Part shown: positions 19,875 to 28,742 of the stretch, piece after piece
Layout: each line of letters begins with the position of its first letter
How positions within the stretch are numbered: position 1 is the first letter of the stretch
Source of the DNA: Alicycliphilus sp. UBA6560
Lineage (GTDB): Bacteria > Pseudomonadota > Gammaproteobacteria > Burkholderiales > Burkholderiaceae_C
Assembly: GCA_002434305.1 (NCBI GenBank)
Contig: DJJU01000012.1
Coordinates: 1 to 64,000, forward strand
DNA: 64,000 bases
Direction of reading: 5' to 3'
Notes under the pieces: model-generated
What the model was told of the DNA's origin: nothing
The model's database searches: none
Seen by the model: the letters and a program-made list of their open reading frames with translations, nothing else
Translations under genes and position numbers: made by a program

Positions 19875-20788
19875 CGGGAAGGCAGGTAACGCGCCGGATC
19901 GACCGGCTTACCCTGGCGACGGATTTCGAAGTGCAGCTTGACGCGGTCTGCATCGGTGCTGCCCATCTCGGCAATCTTCTGGCCCCGGCGCACGTTCTGA
20001 TCCTCCTTGACCAGCAGCGCCTGGTTGTGCGCGTAGGCCGTCAGGTAGGTGTTGTTGTGCTTGAGAATGATCAGGTTGCCATAGCCGCGAAGGCCGGCAC
20101 CGGCATACACCACACGGCCGTCAGCAGCCGCCAGCACTGGGTCTCCCACCTTGCCACTGATGTCCAGGCCTTTGTTGCGCGCCTCGTCAAAGCCGGCGAT
20201 CAACGTACCGGCAGCAGGCCACATGAAGTTGAGGTCTTCGCTACCCGCTGCGGCCGGCTGGGGAGCCGGGGCGGGCGCCGGAGCGGGGGCAGGGGCTGGG
20301 GCCGAAGCGACCGGCACGGGCGCCGAGGCACCCGGCTTTGCAGCACCAGGGGCGGGAGCGGCAGCCACGCCTTGCGGCGCGATAGGACGCGTGACCACGC
20401 CCGTATCCGAGGCAACCACGGAAGGGGCCGTGGCTGCCGTGGGTGCCACCACGCGCAGCACCTGTCCCACCTCGATCAGGTTGGCGTTTTCCAGGCTATT
20501 CCAGCGGGCGATGTCCTTCCAGCTTTGGCCGGTTTCCAGGCCGATGCGGATCAGGGTGTCGCCGGGGCGCACGGTGTAATAGCCGGGCTTGCCAGCGTTT
20601 TCGGCGCCCGGCAGGCTCTTGGGGTCGGGCAATTCCACGCCGGTGGCGCTCGGTGCGCCGTTGTTGCCGGCAAATGTCCCGCGATCCTCCACTGGCGCCC
20701 GATTGACGGGTGTGCCGCATCCGGCCAGAGCCAAAGCCGCAGCCAGCAGGGTCAATCCCAGTGTTTCACGAGCACGCAATCCGAACAT
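19871..20788 (-). CDS. nlpD: NlpD-like murein hydrolase activator lipoprotein
   Basis: The signal peptide ends in LAGC. A LysM domain follows (YYTVRPGDTLIRIG...IEVGQVLRV, about residues 70-115), then an Ala/Pro-rich linker, then an M23/LytM domain. The zinc ligands look degenerate: the usual HxGxD is NKGLD, and the usual HLHFE is VKLHFE. That is the state of NlpD, which activates amidase AmiC instead of cutting peptidoglycan. The ATG at 20788 follows GAAGGAAGTG; 305 residues. It sits between pcm and rluD, downstream of surE-pcm as in other proteobacteria. Confidence 0.92.
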   Translation of the reverse strand: MFGLRARETLGLTLLAAALALAGCGTPVNRAPVEDRGTFAGNNGAPSATGVELPDPKSLPGAENAGKPGYYTVRPGDTLIRIGLETGQSWKDIARWNSLENANLIEVGQVLRVVAPTAATAPSVVASDTGVVTRPIAPQGVAAAPAPGAAKPGASAPVPVASAPAPAPAPAPAPAPQPAAAGSEDLNFMWPAAGTLIAGFDEARNKGLDISGKVGDPVLAAADGRVVYAGAGLRGYGNLIILKHNNTYLTAYAHNQALLVKEDQNVRRGQKIAEMGSTDADRVKLHFEIRRQGKPVDPARYLPSR

Positions 20789-20802
20789 AAACAACACTTC
20801 CT

Positions 20803-21567
20803 TCACGCAATCCCTGATTTTAGGGGGACGAAGTTCACGCTCTCCAGCACGCTTTGCTTGAAACCCTGCGCGGTCCTGTCCACCACCATCAATGCCTGAC
20901 GGCTGCCCGCGTTGATGGGCGCCACCAGCCGGCCACCCACAGCCAGCTGCTCGCACCATGCCGGGGGCAGGTTGTCGCCCCCGGCCGCGGCGATGATGCC
21001 GGCATAAGGCGCACCGCCCGGAAAGCCCTGCATCCCGTCGCCCAGGATCAGGTGTACGTTGGCCAGCCGCAGCGGGCGCAGATGATCGCGGGCCTTCTCG
21101 TGCAGGGGGCGCAGGCGCTCGATGGTGTAGACCTCCCGTACCACGCGAGCCAGCACTGCGGCCTGGTAGCCGCAACCGGTTCCTATCTCCAACACGCGGC
21201 CCAGGCCCTGCTCCCGCGCGCATTCGGCGCCCAGCAGCAACTCGATCATGCGCGCCACCACACTAGGCTTGGAGATGGTTTGCGCCAGGCCGATGGGCAG
21301 GCTGGTGTCCTCGTAAGCCTGGTTGGCCAATGCCGTGTCCACGAAGCGATGCCGCTCCACGCCGCCCATGGCCTGCAACACCTGAGGCGAAGCGATACCG
21401 CCGGCCGCCAAGCGCTGCACCATGCGCGCGCGCACCGCCGCAGAATCCAGTCCCACGCCCTGCGGGGTAGGCGGGCGTGGCGCACGGGCCTGCGAGGCCG
21501 CAGGAGGTGCGGACCTGGGCGCCTGCCCATCCAGGCGCGCAGGGAAACCCGGCCGGCGCGGCTGCAT
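20803..21567 (-). CDS. pcm: Protein-L-isoaspartate O-methyltransferase
   Basis: Pcm methylates isoaspartyl residues to start repair of aged proteins. The SAM-binding motif VLEIGTGCGYQAAVLA lies mid-protein, and the N-terminal region has the conserved MGGVERHRFVD. About 45 Pro/Arg/Ala-rich residues precede the enzyme domain, which is long for the family. The ATG at 21567 shares one base with the surE stop (TGATG) and follows GGGGAGG; 254 residues. Confidence 0.93.
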   Translation of the reverse strand: MQPRRPGFPARLDGQAPRSAPPAASQARAPRPPTPQGVGLDSAAVRARMVQRLAAGGIASPQVLQAMGGVERHRFVDTALANQAYEDTSLPIGLAQTISKPSVVARMIELLLGAECAREQGLGRVLEIGTGCGYQAAVLARVVREVYTIERLRPLHEKARDHLRPLRLANVHLILGDGMQGFPGGAPYAGIIAAAGGDNLPPAWCEQLAVGGRLVAPINAGSRQALMVVDRTAQGFKQSVLESVNFVPLKSGIA

Positions 21568-22349
21568 CAATCCTCCCCGCCCTGCCCTGTGCCGCCGGCC
21601 ATGCGGGACACCGTCTGCGCCCAATAGCCCAGCCCATCGTGATCGGTCAGGTCGACCTTGAGCGGCGTGACGGCCACGTGGCCATTGGCCGTGGCATGGA
21701 AATCCGTGCCCTCGGCGTCGTCCTTGGCAGCCCCGGCGCCGCCGATCCAATACATCACTTCGCCGCGGGGGCTTTGCTGCTCGATCACGCGTTCGGCCGC
21801 ATGGCGGCGGCCCAGACGGCACAGGCGCAGCGGCCGTAGCGCCTCGAAAGGAAGATTGGGAATATTTACGTTGAGCAGCCAGGGCGCCTCGCCGATCAGA
21901 CTGCGGCGCTGCATCTGTTCGACCATCTCGCGCGCCTTGCGCGCCGCCGCCTCGATCTCGCCCCAGCCCTTGTCCACTTGCGAGAAGGCGATGGATGGAA
22001 TGCCGAACAGGAATCCCTCCATGGCGGCGCCCACCGTGCCGGAATAGATGGTGTCATCACCCATGTTGGCGCCGTTGTTGATGCCCGAAACCACCAAATC
22101 AGGCCGGTAACCCAGCAAGCCCGTGAGCGCGATATGCACGCAGTCGGCCGGCGTGCCGTTCACGTAGCGAAAGCCGTTGGCGGCGCGCTGCACGTATAGC
22201 GGAGAGTGCAGGGTCAGCGCGTTCGACTTGGCGCTGTTGTTGTGCTCGGGGGCCACCACTTCGACGTCGGCGACGGTGCGCAGCGCGTCGTGCAGCGCCA
22301 CGATGCCTGGCGCCTGATAGCCATCGTCGTTGGAAATCAGAATTTTCAT
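21567..22349 (-). CDS. surE: 5'-nucleotidase SurE
   Basis: SurE is a metal-dependent nucleotidase and exopolyphosphatase acting on 5' and 3' nucleotides. The metal-binding ISNDDGYQAPGI is at the N-terminus, with SGINNGANMGDDTIYSGTVGAAMEG in the centre. The length of 260 residues is typical. It leads a surE-pcm-nlpD-rluD run with stop-start overlaps; in many proteobacteria this cluster goes on to rpoS, but here rluD follows. Confidence 0.96.
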   Translation of the reverse strand: MKILISNDDGYQAPGIVALHDALRTVADVEVVAPEHNNSAKSNALTLHSPLYVQRAANGFRYVNGTPADCVHIALTGLLGYRPDLVVSGINNGANMGDDTIYSGTVGAAMEGFLFGIPSIAFSQVDKGWGEIEAAARKAREMVEQMQRRSLIGEAPWLLNVNIPNLPFEALRPLRLCRLGRRHAAERVIEQQSPRGEVMYWIGGAGAAKDDAEGTDFHATANGHVAVTPLKVDLTDHDGLGYWAQTVSRMAGGTGQGGED

Positions 22350-22515
22350 GGGTCACGCAGACGGAACTGGGCACATTGTAGGAGGCCGCCGACAAAGCTC
22401 CACCCGTCACCCAAGGGACAAGAACGGCTGCCTGGCGCCTCCTATGATCACCGCCTCATCCTGCGATCGCAGGCCCTGGGAAGCCTTAAAAAGACCCAAG
22501 CAAAGGAGACAGTCC

Positions 22516-23490
22516 ATGCACGCATGGCTTTGCAGCGAACCCACGGGCGTGGAGGCCTTGGCCTGGACCGAGCTGCCCACGCCGACCCCCAAGCCCGGCG
22601 AAGTGCTGGTGGAGATCCGCGCCGCCAGCCTGAACTTTCCCGACCTGTTGATGGTGCAGAACAAGTACCAGATCAAGCCGCCCCTGCCTTTCGTGCCAGG
22701 GGCCGAATGGGCGGGTGTTGTACACGCCGTGGGCGAAGGTGTGAACCACTTGCGTGCCGGCCAAAACGTGGCCTGCCTGAGCGGCACGGGCGGCTTTGCC
22801 ACGCACGTCGTGGCCCCGGCAGCGCATTGCATGCCGCTGCCCGAAGGCTTCTCGCATGTCGATGCAGCCGCCTTCATCATGACCTATGCCACCTCTCACC
22901 ATGCCCTGGTCGACCGCGCCCAGTTGCGGGCGGGCGAGACCGTGCTCGTGTTGGGCGCGGCGGGCGGGGTCGGCACGGCGGCCATACAGATCGCCAAGAC
23001 CGTGGGGGCCAAGGTGATCGCCGCCGCATCCTCCAAGGACAAATGCGATCTGTGCGTGAAGATAGGTGCCGACGCGGTCATCGACTACAGCCAGGAAAAC
23101 CTGCGCGAGGCGCTGAAAGCCCTGACCGGCGGCAAGGGTCCCGACGTCATCTACGACCCTGTGGGCGGCGAGCTGTCCGAAGCCGCCTTCCGCTCCATTG
23201 CATGGCGTGGCCGCTACCTGGTGGTGGGCTTTGCAGCCGGCCCCATTCCCGCCCTGCCCTTCAACCTGCCGCTGCTAAAGGGCGCGTCCATCGTGGGGGT
23301 TTTCTGGGGCGAATTCGCCAAGCGCGAACCCAAGGCCAACGCCGCCATGATGGAAGAGCTGGCCCATTGGTACGGGCAGGGCAAGATCAAACCGGTCATC
23401 GACCGCACCATGCCCTTGTCGCAGCTACCAGCGGCGTTTGCCCACATGGCTTCGCGCTCGGTGATGGGCAAGCTGGTTCTCGTCAACTAG
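22516..23490 (+). CDS. NADPH:quinone oxidoreductase family protein
   Basis: This 324-residue protein belongs to the zinc-free medium-chain dehydrogenase/reductase group. The N-terminal catalytic fold carries PFVPGAEWAGVVHAVGEGV. The Rossmann part has VLGAAGGVGTAAIQIAKTVGAKVIA, the NADPH-binding glycine loop. Members reduce quinones or enoyl substrates; the actual substrate cannot be told. The ATG at 22516 follows AAAGGAGA. It stands alone, divergent from surE and upstream of a diguanylate cyclase. Confidence 0.9.
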   Translation: MHAWLCSEPTGVEALAWTELPTPTPKPGEVLVEIRAASLNFPDLLMVQNKYQIKPPLPFVPGAEWAGVVHAVGEGVNHLRAGQNVACLSGTGGFATHVVAPAAHCMPLPEGFSHVDAAAFIMTYATSHHALVDRAQLRAGETVLVLGAAGGVGTAAIQIAKTVGAKVIAAASSKDKCDLCVKIGADAVIDYSQENLREALKALTGGKGPDVIYDPVGGELSEAAFRSIAWRGRYLVVGFAAGPIPALPFNLPLLKGASIVGVFWGEFAKREPKANAAMMEELAHWYGQGKIKPVIDRTMPLSQLPAAFAHMASRSVMGKLVLVN

Positions 23491-23554
23491 CGCTGCAGAA
23501 CCGTTCGTTCACTCTGTCACACTTCGGGGTTTGCAGTTACCGCAGCCCTGAAAG

Positions 23555-25084
23555 ATGGCCGCTTTTAAAACCCCTTCGGAAGTTGCGCGCGAGACGCTCA
23601 AGCAGCTGGCCGCCCGCCGGCTGAGCCCGACACCGGACAACTATCAGGCGCTGTACGAGGAGATCGCGGGTAGCAGCTCTCCTCCTGCCTTTCCGGCTGT
23701 CGCGCTGCGCTCCATTCTGCGGGTGATGCCTGGTCAGACGCCGGCCCAAAAGCGCTTGCTGAACCAACTGGAGCAGGCCGTTGCCCAGCAAAGCTGGCCC
23801 ACACTGCAAAGCGTGATGGTGGGCTATGCCAACCTCGGGCTGACACCGGTGGGCGCTGCCGCGCCACCGCCTTCGGGAACTGAGTCGACACACGTACCCC
23901 AGCGCCTGGCCCTGGCTGTGGCTCGCCTGGTGGAAAACGCCCTGCCCGCCCTGGGCGAGGAAGACACTCGGCTGCGCGACATGGCCGCGCAAGTGGTGGA
24001 TCTGCTGCGCAGCGAGATGCCCCCGGTTACCGCCGCAGAGCGCATGCTGGCCGACTTTGGCCACCGCTTGTCCTTTGCTGCCGAGGAGCAGGGCGCACTG
24101 CGCACCGGCCTGTTGGCGCTGCTGCATCTGCTGTTCGAGAACATTGCTGCCCTGAGCCTGGATGACGATTGGCTGCACGGCCAGGTGCAGGCGCTCCTCG
24201 CCGCCACCGCACCGCCCCTGAACCTGCGCCGGCTCGACGAGGTCGAGCAGCGCCTGAAGGACGTCATCTTCAAACAGTCCGAAGCCAAGCTGCACACCCG
24301 GCAGGCGCAGGAGCAAATGCGCGAACTGCTGGCCACCTTCATTGAGCGCCTGGCGCAGATGGACGAGTCCAGCAGCAGCTACCACAACCAGATGGAACAG
24401 TGCGCCGAGCGCATCAGCCAGGCCACCCGGCTTCAGGACATCGCGCCGCTGCTGGAGGAAGTCATCAGCGCCACCCGCGCCATGGCGCTCAGCAGCCGCA
24501 TCGCCCGCGGGGAGCTGCAGGATCTGCGGGAGCGCGCCCAGGCGCGCCACCACGAGATCGATCAGCTGCGTGAGGAACTGGACCGCGCCAGCAACATGGC
24601 ACGGCACGACGCACTGACCGGCTCGCTCAACCGCAAGGGCTTCGATGAAGCCCTGCAGCGCGAAGTGGCACGCGCGCAGCGTCAAGACACGCCACTGTGC
24701 ATCGCCCTGCTGGATGTGGATGACTTCAAGGCCATCAACGATCGTCTGGGCCATGCCGCCGGCGACGAGGCACTGGTGCATCTGGCCGAGGTCACGCGTC
24801 AGGGGCTGCGGCCCCAGGACCAGCTGGCGCGCTACGGTGGCGAAGAGTTCGTCATCATCCTGCCGGACACCATGGTGGATGAGGGAGTGCAGGTCATGCG
24901 TCGGCTGCAGCGCGAACTGACTACGCGCTACTTTCTCAAGGACGGTGAACGCATGCTCATCACCTTCAGTGCCGGAGTAGCCCAGTTGCTGGGCAAGGAC
25001 GATGTAAGCGATGCCATCCGACGTGCTGATCAGGGCATGTATCTGGCCAAACGCAGCGGCAAAAACCGGGTAGTGGCAACCTGA
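23555..25084 (+). CDS. Diguanylate cyclase (GGDEF domain)
   Basis: The C-terminal part (about residues 345-509) is a GGDEF domain with the active-site motif RYGGEEFVIILPD, so it should make cyclic di-GMP. The inhibitory I-site is intact: RPQD lies five residues before GGEEF, as required for product feedback. The first 340 residues are mostly helical, have no membrane segment, and begin FKTPSEVARETLKQLAARRLSPTPDNY. A coiled coil just before the GGDEF domain probably drives dimerisation. What the N-terminal part senses is unknown. Confidence 0.92.
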   Translation: MAAFKTPSEVARETLKQLAARRLSPTPDNYQALYEEIAGSSSPPAFPAVALRSILRVMPGQTPAQKRLLNQLEQAVAQQSWPTLQSVMVGYANLGLTPVGAAAPPPSGTESTHVPQRLALAVARLVENALPALGEEDTRLRDMAAQVVDLLRSEMPPVTAAERMLADFGHRLSFAAEEQGALRTGLLALLHLLFENIAALSLDDDWLHGQVQALLAATAPPLNLRRLDEVEQRLKDVIFKQSEAKLHTRQAQEQMRELLATFIERLAQMDESSSSYHNQMEQCAERISQATRLQDIAPLLEEVISATRAMALSSRIARGELQDLRERAQARHHEIDQLREELDRASNMARHDALTGSLNRKGFDEALQREVARAQRQDTPLCIALLDVDDFKAINDRLGHAAGDEALVHLAEVTRQGLRPQDQLARYGGEEFVIILPDTMVDEGVQVMRRLQRELTTRYFLKDGERMLITFSAGVAQLLGKDDVSDAIRRADQGMYLAKRSGKNRVVAT

Positions 25085-25622
25085 GGCGCCTCACTTAAAA
25101 AGTGTCCCAGCGGGGCGGGGCATCCGCCGGATCGGGCGGTTTGCCGGGCACGTCCGGCTCCACGGGCTGGTCGCCGGGACTGCGGTGCGTGGAGTGCGTC
25201 ATCGAACAGGCTCTTTTCGGAATGCGGGGCTGGGCTGATGGTCGGCAGTTGCGCTGCAGCACTTCGCGTACGCGCGCTTCGGCAATCGAAGCACGAGCGG
25301 CAGAAGGCGTGAGTAAGCAATGATGAAACTCCCGCTGGCAGGCTACAAGAGCCGGCCCATCACTGACCGCAATGGCCAGTCCCGGCCGCGCATGGAATCA
25401 AGGGTCCTGACTTGTGACCTTTACGTACCTTGCAGCATTAGAAGAGCCCCAGCGGTTTCCATCGTCTTATTCGTCATTGCGTTCAAACTCCTTGCCGGAC
25501 CCATCCGGTCACGAATGCAGCAACCTTAAAAGCTGCCTCAAAGCCTGCGTGTAGGACGATGGCGGCGCCACGTGACGATGTCGTGACAGGCTGTGAGCAC
25601 CGCCCCTCGGCAGGTGTCATTC
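25085..25622. other. Gene-poor stretch between the diguanylate cyclase gene and the winged-helix-like gene
   Basis: About 540 bases with no convincing gene except the 35-codon minus-strand ORF listed separately. The other open frames here are short and have mixed composition. The DNA looks like decayed or regulatory sequence. I saw no clear terminator or promoter. Confidence 0.5.
25095..25202 (-). CDS. Possible 35-residue acidic, Pro-rich small protein
   Basis: This ORF begins at ATG 25202 and ends with TAA at 25095, convergent with the diguanylate cyclase and ten bases from its stop. The product begins MTHSTHRSPGDQPVEPDVPG and ends PPRWDTF. The Pro/Asp/Glu-rich composition and G/C-ending codons look protein-coding, but the upstream AAAAGAG is only a weak ribosome-binding site. 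I do not recognise it. It could equally be chance in high-GC DNA. Confidence 0.35.
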   Translation of the reverse strand: MTHSTHRSPGDQPVEPDVPGKPPDPADAPPRWDTF

Positions 25623-25844
25623 TTAGCGGCGCTGAACCAGTTTGCGGCCTCTGTCGGTGATGGCGAACCCGCCTTCCGGCGTCCTCTGCAGGTAGCCCCA
25701 TTCCAGCAAACGGCCCGACAGGTGCTGATGCAGGGCCTGCGGCACCGTCATGGCGGGCTGCAGTTCCAACTGCTTGAGGGTTTCGAGCTCATCCACGGTG
25801 GGCTCAAAGACAGGGGCGTGATAGGTGGGTTGTGCAGTGGCCAT
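25623..25844 (-). CDS. Small winged-helix-like hypothetical protein
   Basis: This 73-residue protein reads as helix-helix-wing: a region with ELETLKQLELQPAMTVPQALHQHLSGRLLEWGYL followed by a short beta hairpin and ITDRGRKLVQRR. This resembles the C-terminal half of a winged-helix DNA-binding domain (the GYL...TPEGGFAITDRGRKL pattern is common there). The ATG at 25844 follows CAAGGAGA. It has no operon partner; its target is unknown. Confidence 0.7.
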   Translation of the reverse strand: MATAQPTYHAPVFEPTVDELETLKQLELQPAMTVPQALHQHLSGRLLEWGYLQRTPEGGFAITDRGRKLVQRR

Positions 25845-26063
25845 GGACTTCTCCTTGTAAACACGCTCGTCAAAAAAAGGGGCAGCGGTTGCAGACGCGC
25901 CAGCCGGGTACAGCGTAGAGCGCCCGCCATGCGCGCGCAATGGGCTAACTGCCCGGCTCCAGCATGGCCGGCCGCCTACACGTACGCCAGCGCGGGAGCG
26001 CGTCCTGCGCCATGATGCGAGCCTTTTTCCGATCTCCAGCCCCGCCGCGCGCCGTTTTCTTCC

Positions 26064-26450
26064 ATGCTGTATGCCCTGACTGCCCTCTTTGCCCTTCAAC
26101 TGCTTGGTGACCTGCTGGTGCAGTGGCTGGGGCTGCCGTTTCCCGGTGCCCTGGCCGGCATGCTGCTGATGCTGACCGGTCTACTGGTGCTGGGCCGCAC
26201 GCCTGCGGCGCTGGAACGCGTTGCGGACGGCCTGCTGCAAAACATGATGCTGCTGTTCATCCCTTCAGTGGCGGGCGTGATGCTGCACTTCGATCACCTG
26301 CAGCGCGAATGGCTCCCCTTCGTCGTCTCGGGCATCGTGGGCGCGGGAGTGACCTTCACCGTGACCGCCTGGTCCATGCGCCGGCTGCTGCACACCACGG
26401 CTGAAGTGCCGCAGGGTGACGCCGGATCGTCTTCGCCGGAGGTGCGTTGA
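26064..26450 (+). CDS. CidA/LrgA family membrane protein
   Basis: The 128-residue protein has four hydrophobic segments and the family signature LFALQLLGDLLVQWLGLPFPGALAGMLLM in its first half. CidA/LrgA proteins are small holin-like inner-membrane proteins tied to murein hydrolase export, cell lysis control or metabolite transport. Its stop shares a base with the start of the LrgB-like gene, so the two form an operon, as in most species. Confidence 0.92.
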   Translation: MLYALTALFALQLLGDLLVQWLGLPFPGALAGMLLMLTGLLVLGRTPAALERVADGLLQNMMLLFIPSVAGVMLHFDHLQREWLPFVVSGIVGAGVTFTVTAWSMRRLLHTTAEVPQGDAGSSSPEVR

Positions 26451-27160
26451 TGCTGGCCGCCAGTACCCTTGCCGGCTCACCCGTGCCATGGCTGGTGTTG
26501 ACACTGGCCGCCTACGCCGCGGCCACACTGCTGTACCGACGCAGCGGATCGCACCCGTTGCTGATCCCGGTGCTGACCGGCGTGGCGATGGTGGTTACCG
26601 TACTGCTGGCCACGGGCACCTCCTACGAGACCTACCGCGCCGGCACGCAGCTGCTCACCCTGTGCATCGGCCCGGCCACGGTAGCCCTGGCCGTGCCGCT
26701 GTTTGCGCAGCGCCAGCGCATCCGCGCACTGTGGCGGCCCCTGGCGGTCGGTTTGCTGGCCGGCTGCACGGCTGCCATCGCCTCGGCGCTGGGGCTGGCC
26801 TGGATGCTGGGCGCCTCGCATGAGACGCTGCTGTCGCTGGCTCCCAAATCCGCCACCATGCCCATTGCCCTGCCCGTGGCCGAGCGCCTCGGCGGCCTGC
26901 CCTCGCTCACCGCCGTGGGCGTGGCGTTGACCGGCATCGCCGGCGCAGTGCTGGCCGGACCGCTGGCACGGCTGTTAGGGGCCCACGATCCGGCCGTTCG
27001 GGGCTTTGCCTCAGGGGTTACGGCGCACGCCATCGGCACGGCGCGCGAGCTGCAGATCCATCCTACGGCCGGTGCCTTCGCGGCCCTGGGCATGGGGCTG
27101 AACGGCGTGGCCACCGCCGTGTTCACGCCGCTGTTCGTGGCGGCGCTGGGCTGGCTTTAA
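26450..27160 (+). CDS. LrgB/CidB family membrane protein
   Basis: This 236-residue protein has about seven hydrophobic segments and the family motifs LLSLAPKSATMPIALPVAERLGG and GFASGVTAHAIGTARELQ. LrgB works with LrgA; plant and bacterial homologues transport glycolate, glycerate or pyruvate, so transport is as likely as autolysis control. The ATG at 26450 follows GGAGGTG. Its TAA overlaps the convergent photolyase stop by three to four bases. Confidence 0.92.
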   Translation: MLAASTLAGSPVPWLVLTLAAYAAATLLYRRSGSHPLLIPVLTGVAMVVTVLLATGTSYETYRAGTQLLTLCIGPATVALAVPLFAQRQRIRALWRPLAVGLLAGCTAAIASALGLAWMLGASHETLLSLAPKSATMPIALPVAERLGGLPSLTAVGVALTGIAGAVLAGPLARLLGAHDPAVRGFASGVTAHAIGTARELQIHPTAGAFAALGMGLNGVATAVFTPLFVAALGWL

Positions 27161-28623
27161 TCGTCCTGCTGCGCCTTCAGGAAATGAAAGCGCATCAGCG
27201 TGCGCTCGCGGGCGCGGGCGTGGTCGACGACGGGATGCGGATAGTCCACGCCCAGCCGCACGCCGCAGGCCTGCAGCGCCGCTGCCGGCATGGCGGCTGG
27301 AAAGTGGATGTGCGCATCCGGCACGCGGGCCAGCTCGGGCAGGTAGCGGCGGATGAAGCGTCCCTCGGGATCGAATCTGCGTGACTGCGTGACGGGGTTG
27401 AAGATGCGGAACCACGGTTGCGCGTCGCAACCGGTGGAGGCCGCCCACTGCCAGCCACCGTTGTTGGCCGCCAGGTCGTAATCATTCAAATGCCGGGCGA
27501 AGTGGCGCTCACCCAGGCGCCAGTCCAGCCCCAGGTCCTTGGTGAGAAAGCTGGCCACCACCATGCGCAGGCGGTTGTGCATGTAGCCGCTCTGGTGCAG
27601 CTGGCGCAGAGCGGCGTCCACCAGCGGATAGCCGGTGCGCGCCTCGCACCAAGCCTGCCACAGGTCGGGGGCTTCGTCCCACTGCACGCCGTCGTACTCG
27701 GGCCGGAAGGACTGCGTGGCTACTCGCGGGTGGTGCCACAGAATCATGAAATAGAAGTCGCGCCAGCACAGTTCGGACAGCCACATCGCCGCACCCTTGC
27801 TGCCCGCGGCCGCACGTGCGTGCGCGAGCGCCGCCGCCTCGCGGATGGACAGCGTGCCGAAGCGCAGGTGCACCGACAGGTAGGACACGCCCCGGCGCGC
27901 GGGATAGTCCCGCGCCTCGCCGTAATCGTCGATGCGCGCGGCGAAGTCCTGCAGCATGCGCCGCGCACCGTCCATGCCCGTGGGCAGTGGCAGCGCGGCC
28001 AGGTTGGTGGGCGCAAATCCCAGTTCGGCGAGCGTGGGCGGCGCACGCTCACCCGCCGGCAGCGATGCCAGGCGGTGTGCCAGGCTGTCGACCGGCCAGG
28101 GTTGCAGCTGGGCCGCGTCGAGCCGCTGCAGCCACGCCCGCTTGTAGGGCGTGAATACGCTGTAGGGCCCGCCCTGCTGAGTGAGCACCTCGTCGCACTC
28201 CATCAGCACCTGGTCCTTGTGCAGGCTGAAGGCGATGCCGTGCGCCTGCAGGGTGTCGGCCACGCGGCGGTCACGCTGGCGCGCGGCGGGCTCGTAGTCG
28301 CGGCTGGCCAGCACCTCCTGCACGCCCAGGCTGCGCGCGAGCGCGACGATGCTGGCCGGCGCCGGCCCGTGCCGCACCAGCAGGCCGCCCCCTGCGACAC
28401 CGCGGCGCGCCGCCAGATCGCGCAGGGCGCCGTGCAACTCCAGCACGCTGGCGTGGATGAACTCCACGCGGCGGTCGCAGCGCGTGGGCAGGGCATCCAG
28501 GATGTCGGTGTCGAACACGAACACGCAGTGCACCCGCTCGAAGCGGCGCAGCGCGTCGTGCAGCGCGGCGTGGTCGTGACAGCGCAGGTCGCGACGCAGC
28601 CATACGAGGGCCGAGCGGCTCAC
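27157..28623 (-). CDS. phrB: Deoxyribodipyrimidine photolyase
   Basis: This is a class I CPD photolyase: light-driven repair of cyclobutane pyrimidine dimers with FADH. The N-terminal antenna domain begins LVWLRRDLRCHDHAAL. The C-terminal FAD domain has WLSELCWRDFYFMILWHHP, MHNRLRMVVASFLTKDLGLDWRLGE and NNGGWQWAASTGCDAQPWFRIFNP. The start is taken as GTG 28623, eight bases after AGGAGGG; a GTG at 28653 would add ten residues. 488 residues. Confidence 0.95.
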   Translation of the reverse strand: MSRSALVWLRRDLRCHDHAALHDALRRFERVHCVFVFDTDILDALPTRCDRRVEFIHASVLELHGALRDLAARRGVAGGGLLVRHGPAPASIVALARSLGVQEVLASRDYEPAARQRDRRVADTLQAHGIAFSLHKDQVLMECDEVLTQQGGPYSVFTPYKRAWLQRLDAAQLQPWPVDSLAHRLASLPAGERAPPTLAELGFAPTNLAALPLPTGMDGARRMLQDFAARIDDYGEARDYPARRGVSYLSVHLRFGTLSIREAAALAHARAAAGSKGAAMWLSELCWRDFYFMILWHHPRVATQSFRPEYDGVQWDEAPDLWQAWCEARTGYPLVDAALRQLHQSGYMHNRLRMVVASFLTKDLGLDWRLGERHFARHLNDYDLAANNGGWQWAASTGCDAQPWFRIFNPVTQSRRFDPEGRFIRRYLPELARVPDAHIHFPAAMPAAALQACGVRLGVDYPHPVVDHARARERTLMRFHFLKAQQDD

Positions 28624-28685
28624 GCCGGCCCTCCTGGCGGGGGCATCGGGCACAGCCAGCGCCCGGGGAGGGTGATTGTTTGGAG

Positions 28686-28736
28686 CAAAAAAGGCCTCCA
28701 GCGCTTATGCACCAAGCGCAAGCAGCTATGGTTTCA
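28686..28736 (+). repeat. Interspersed repeat, copy 3
   Basis: Plus-strand reading AAGGCCTCCAGCGCTTA, spacer, CAAGCGCAAGCAGCTATGG. It lies between the chemoreceptor stop and the photolyase start. Confidence 0.72.
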
Positions 28737-28742
28737 GGAGCG

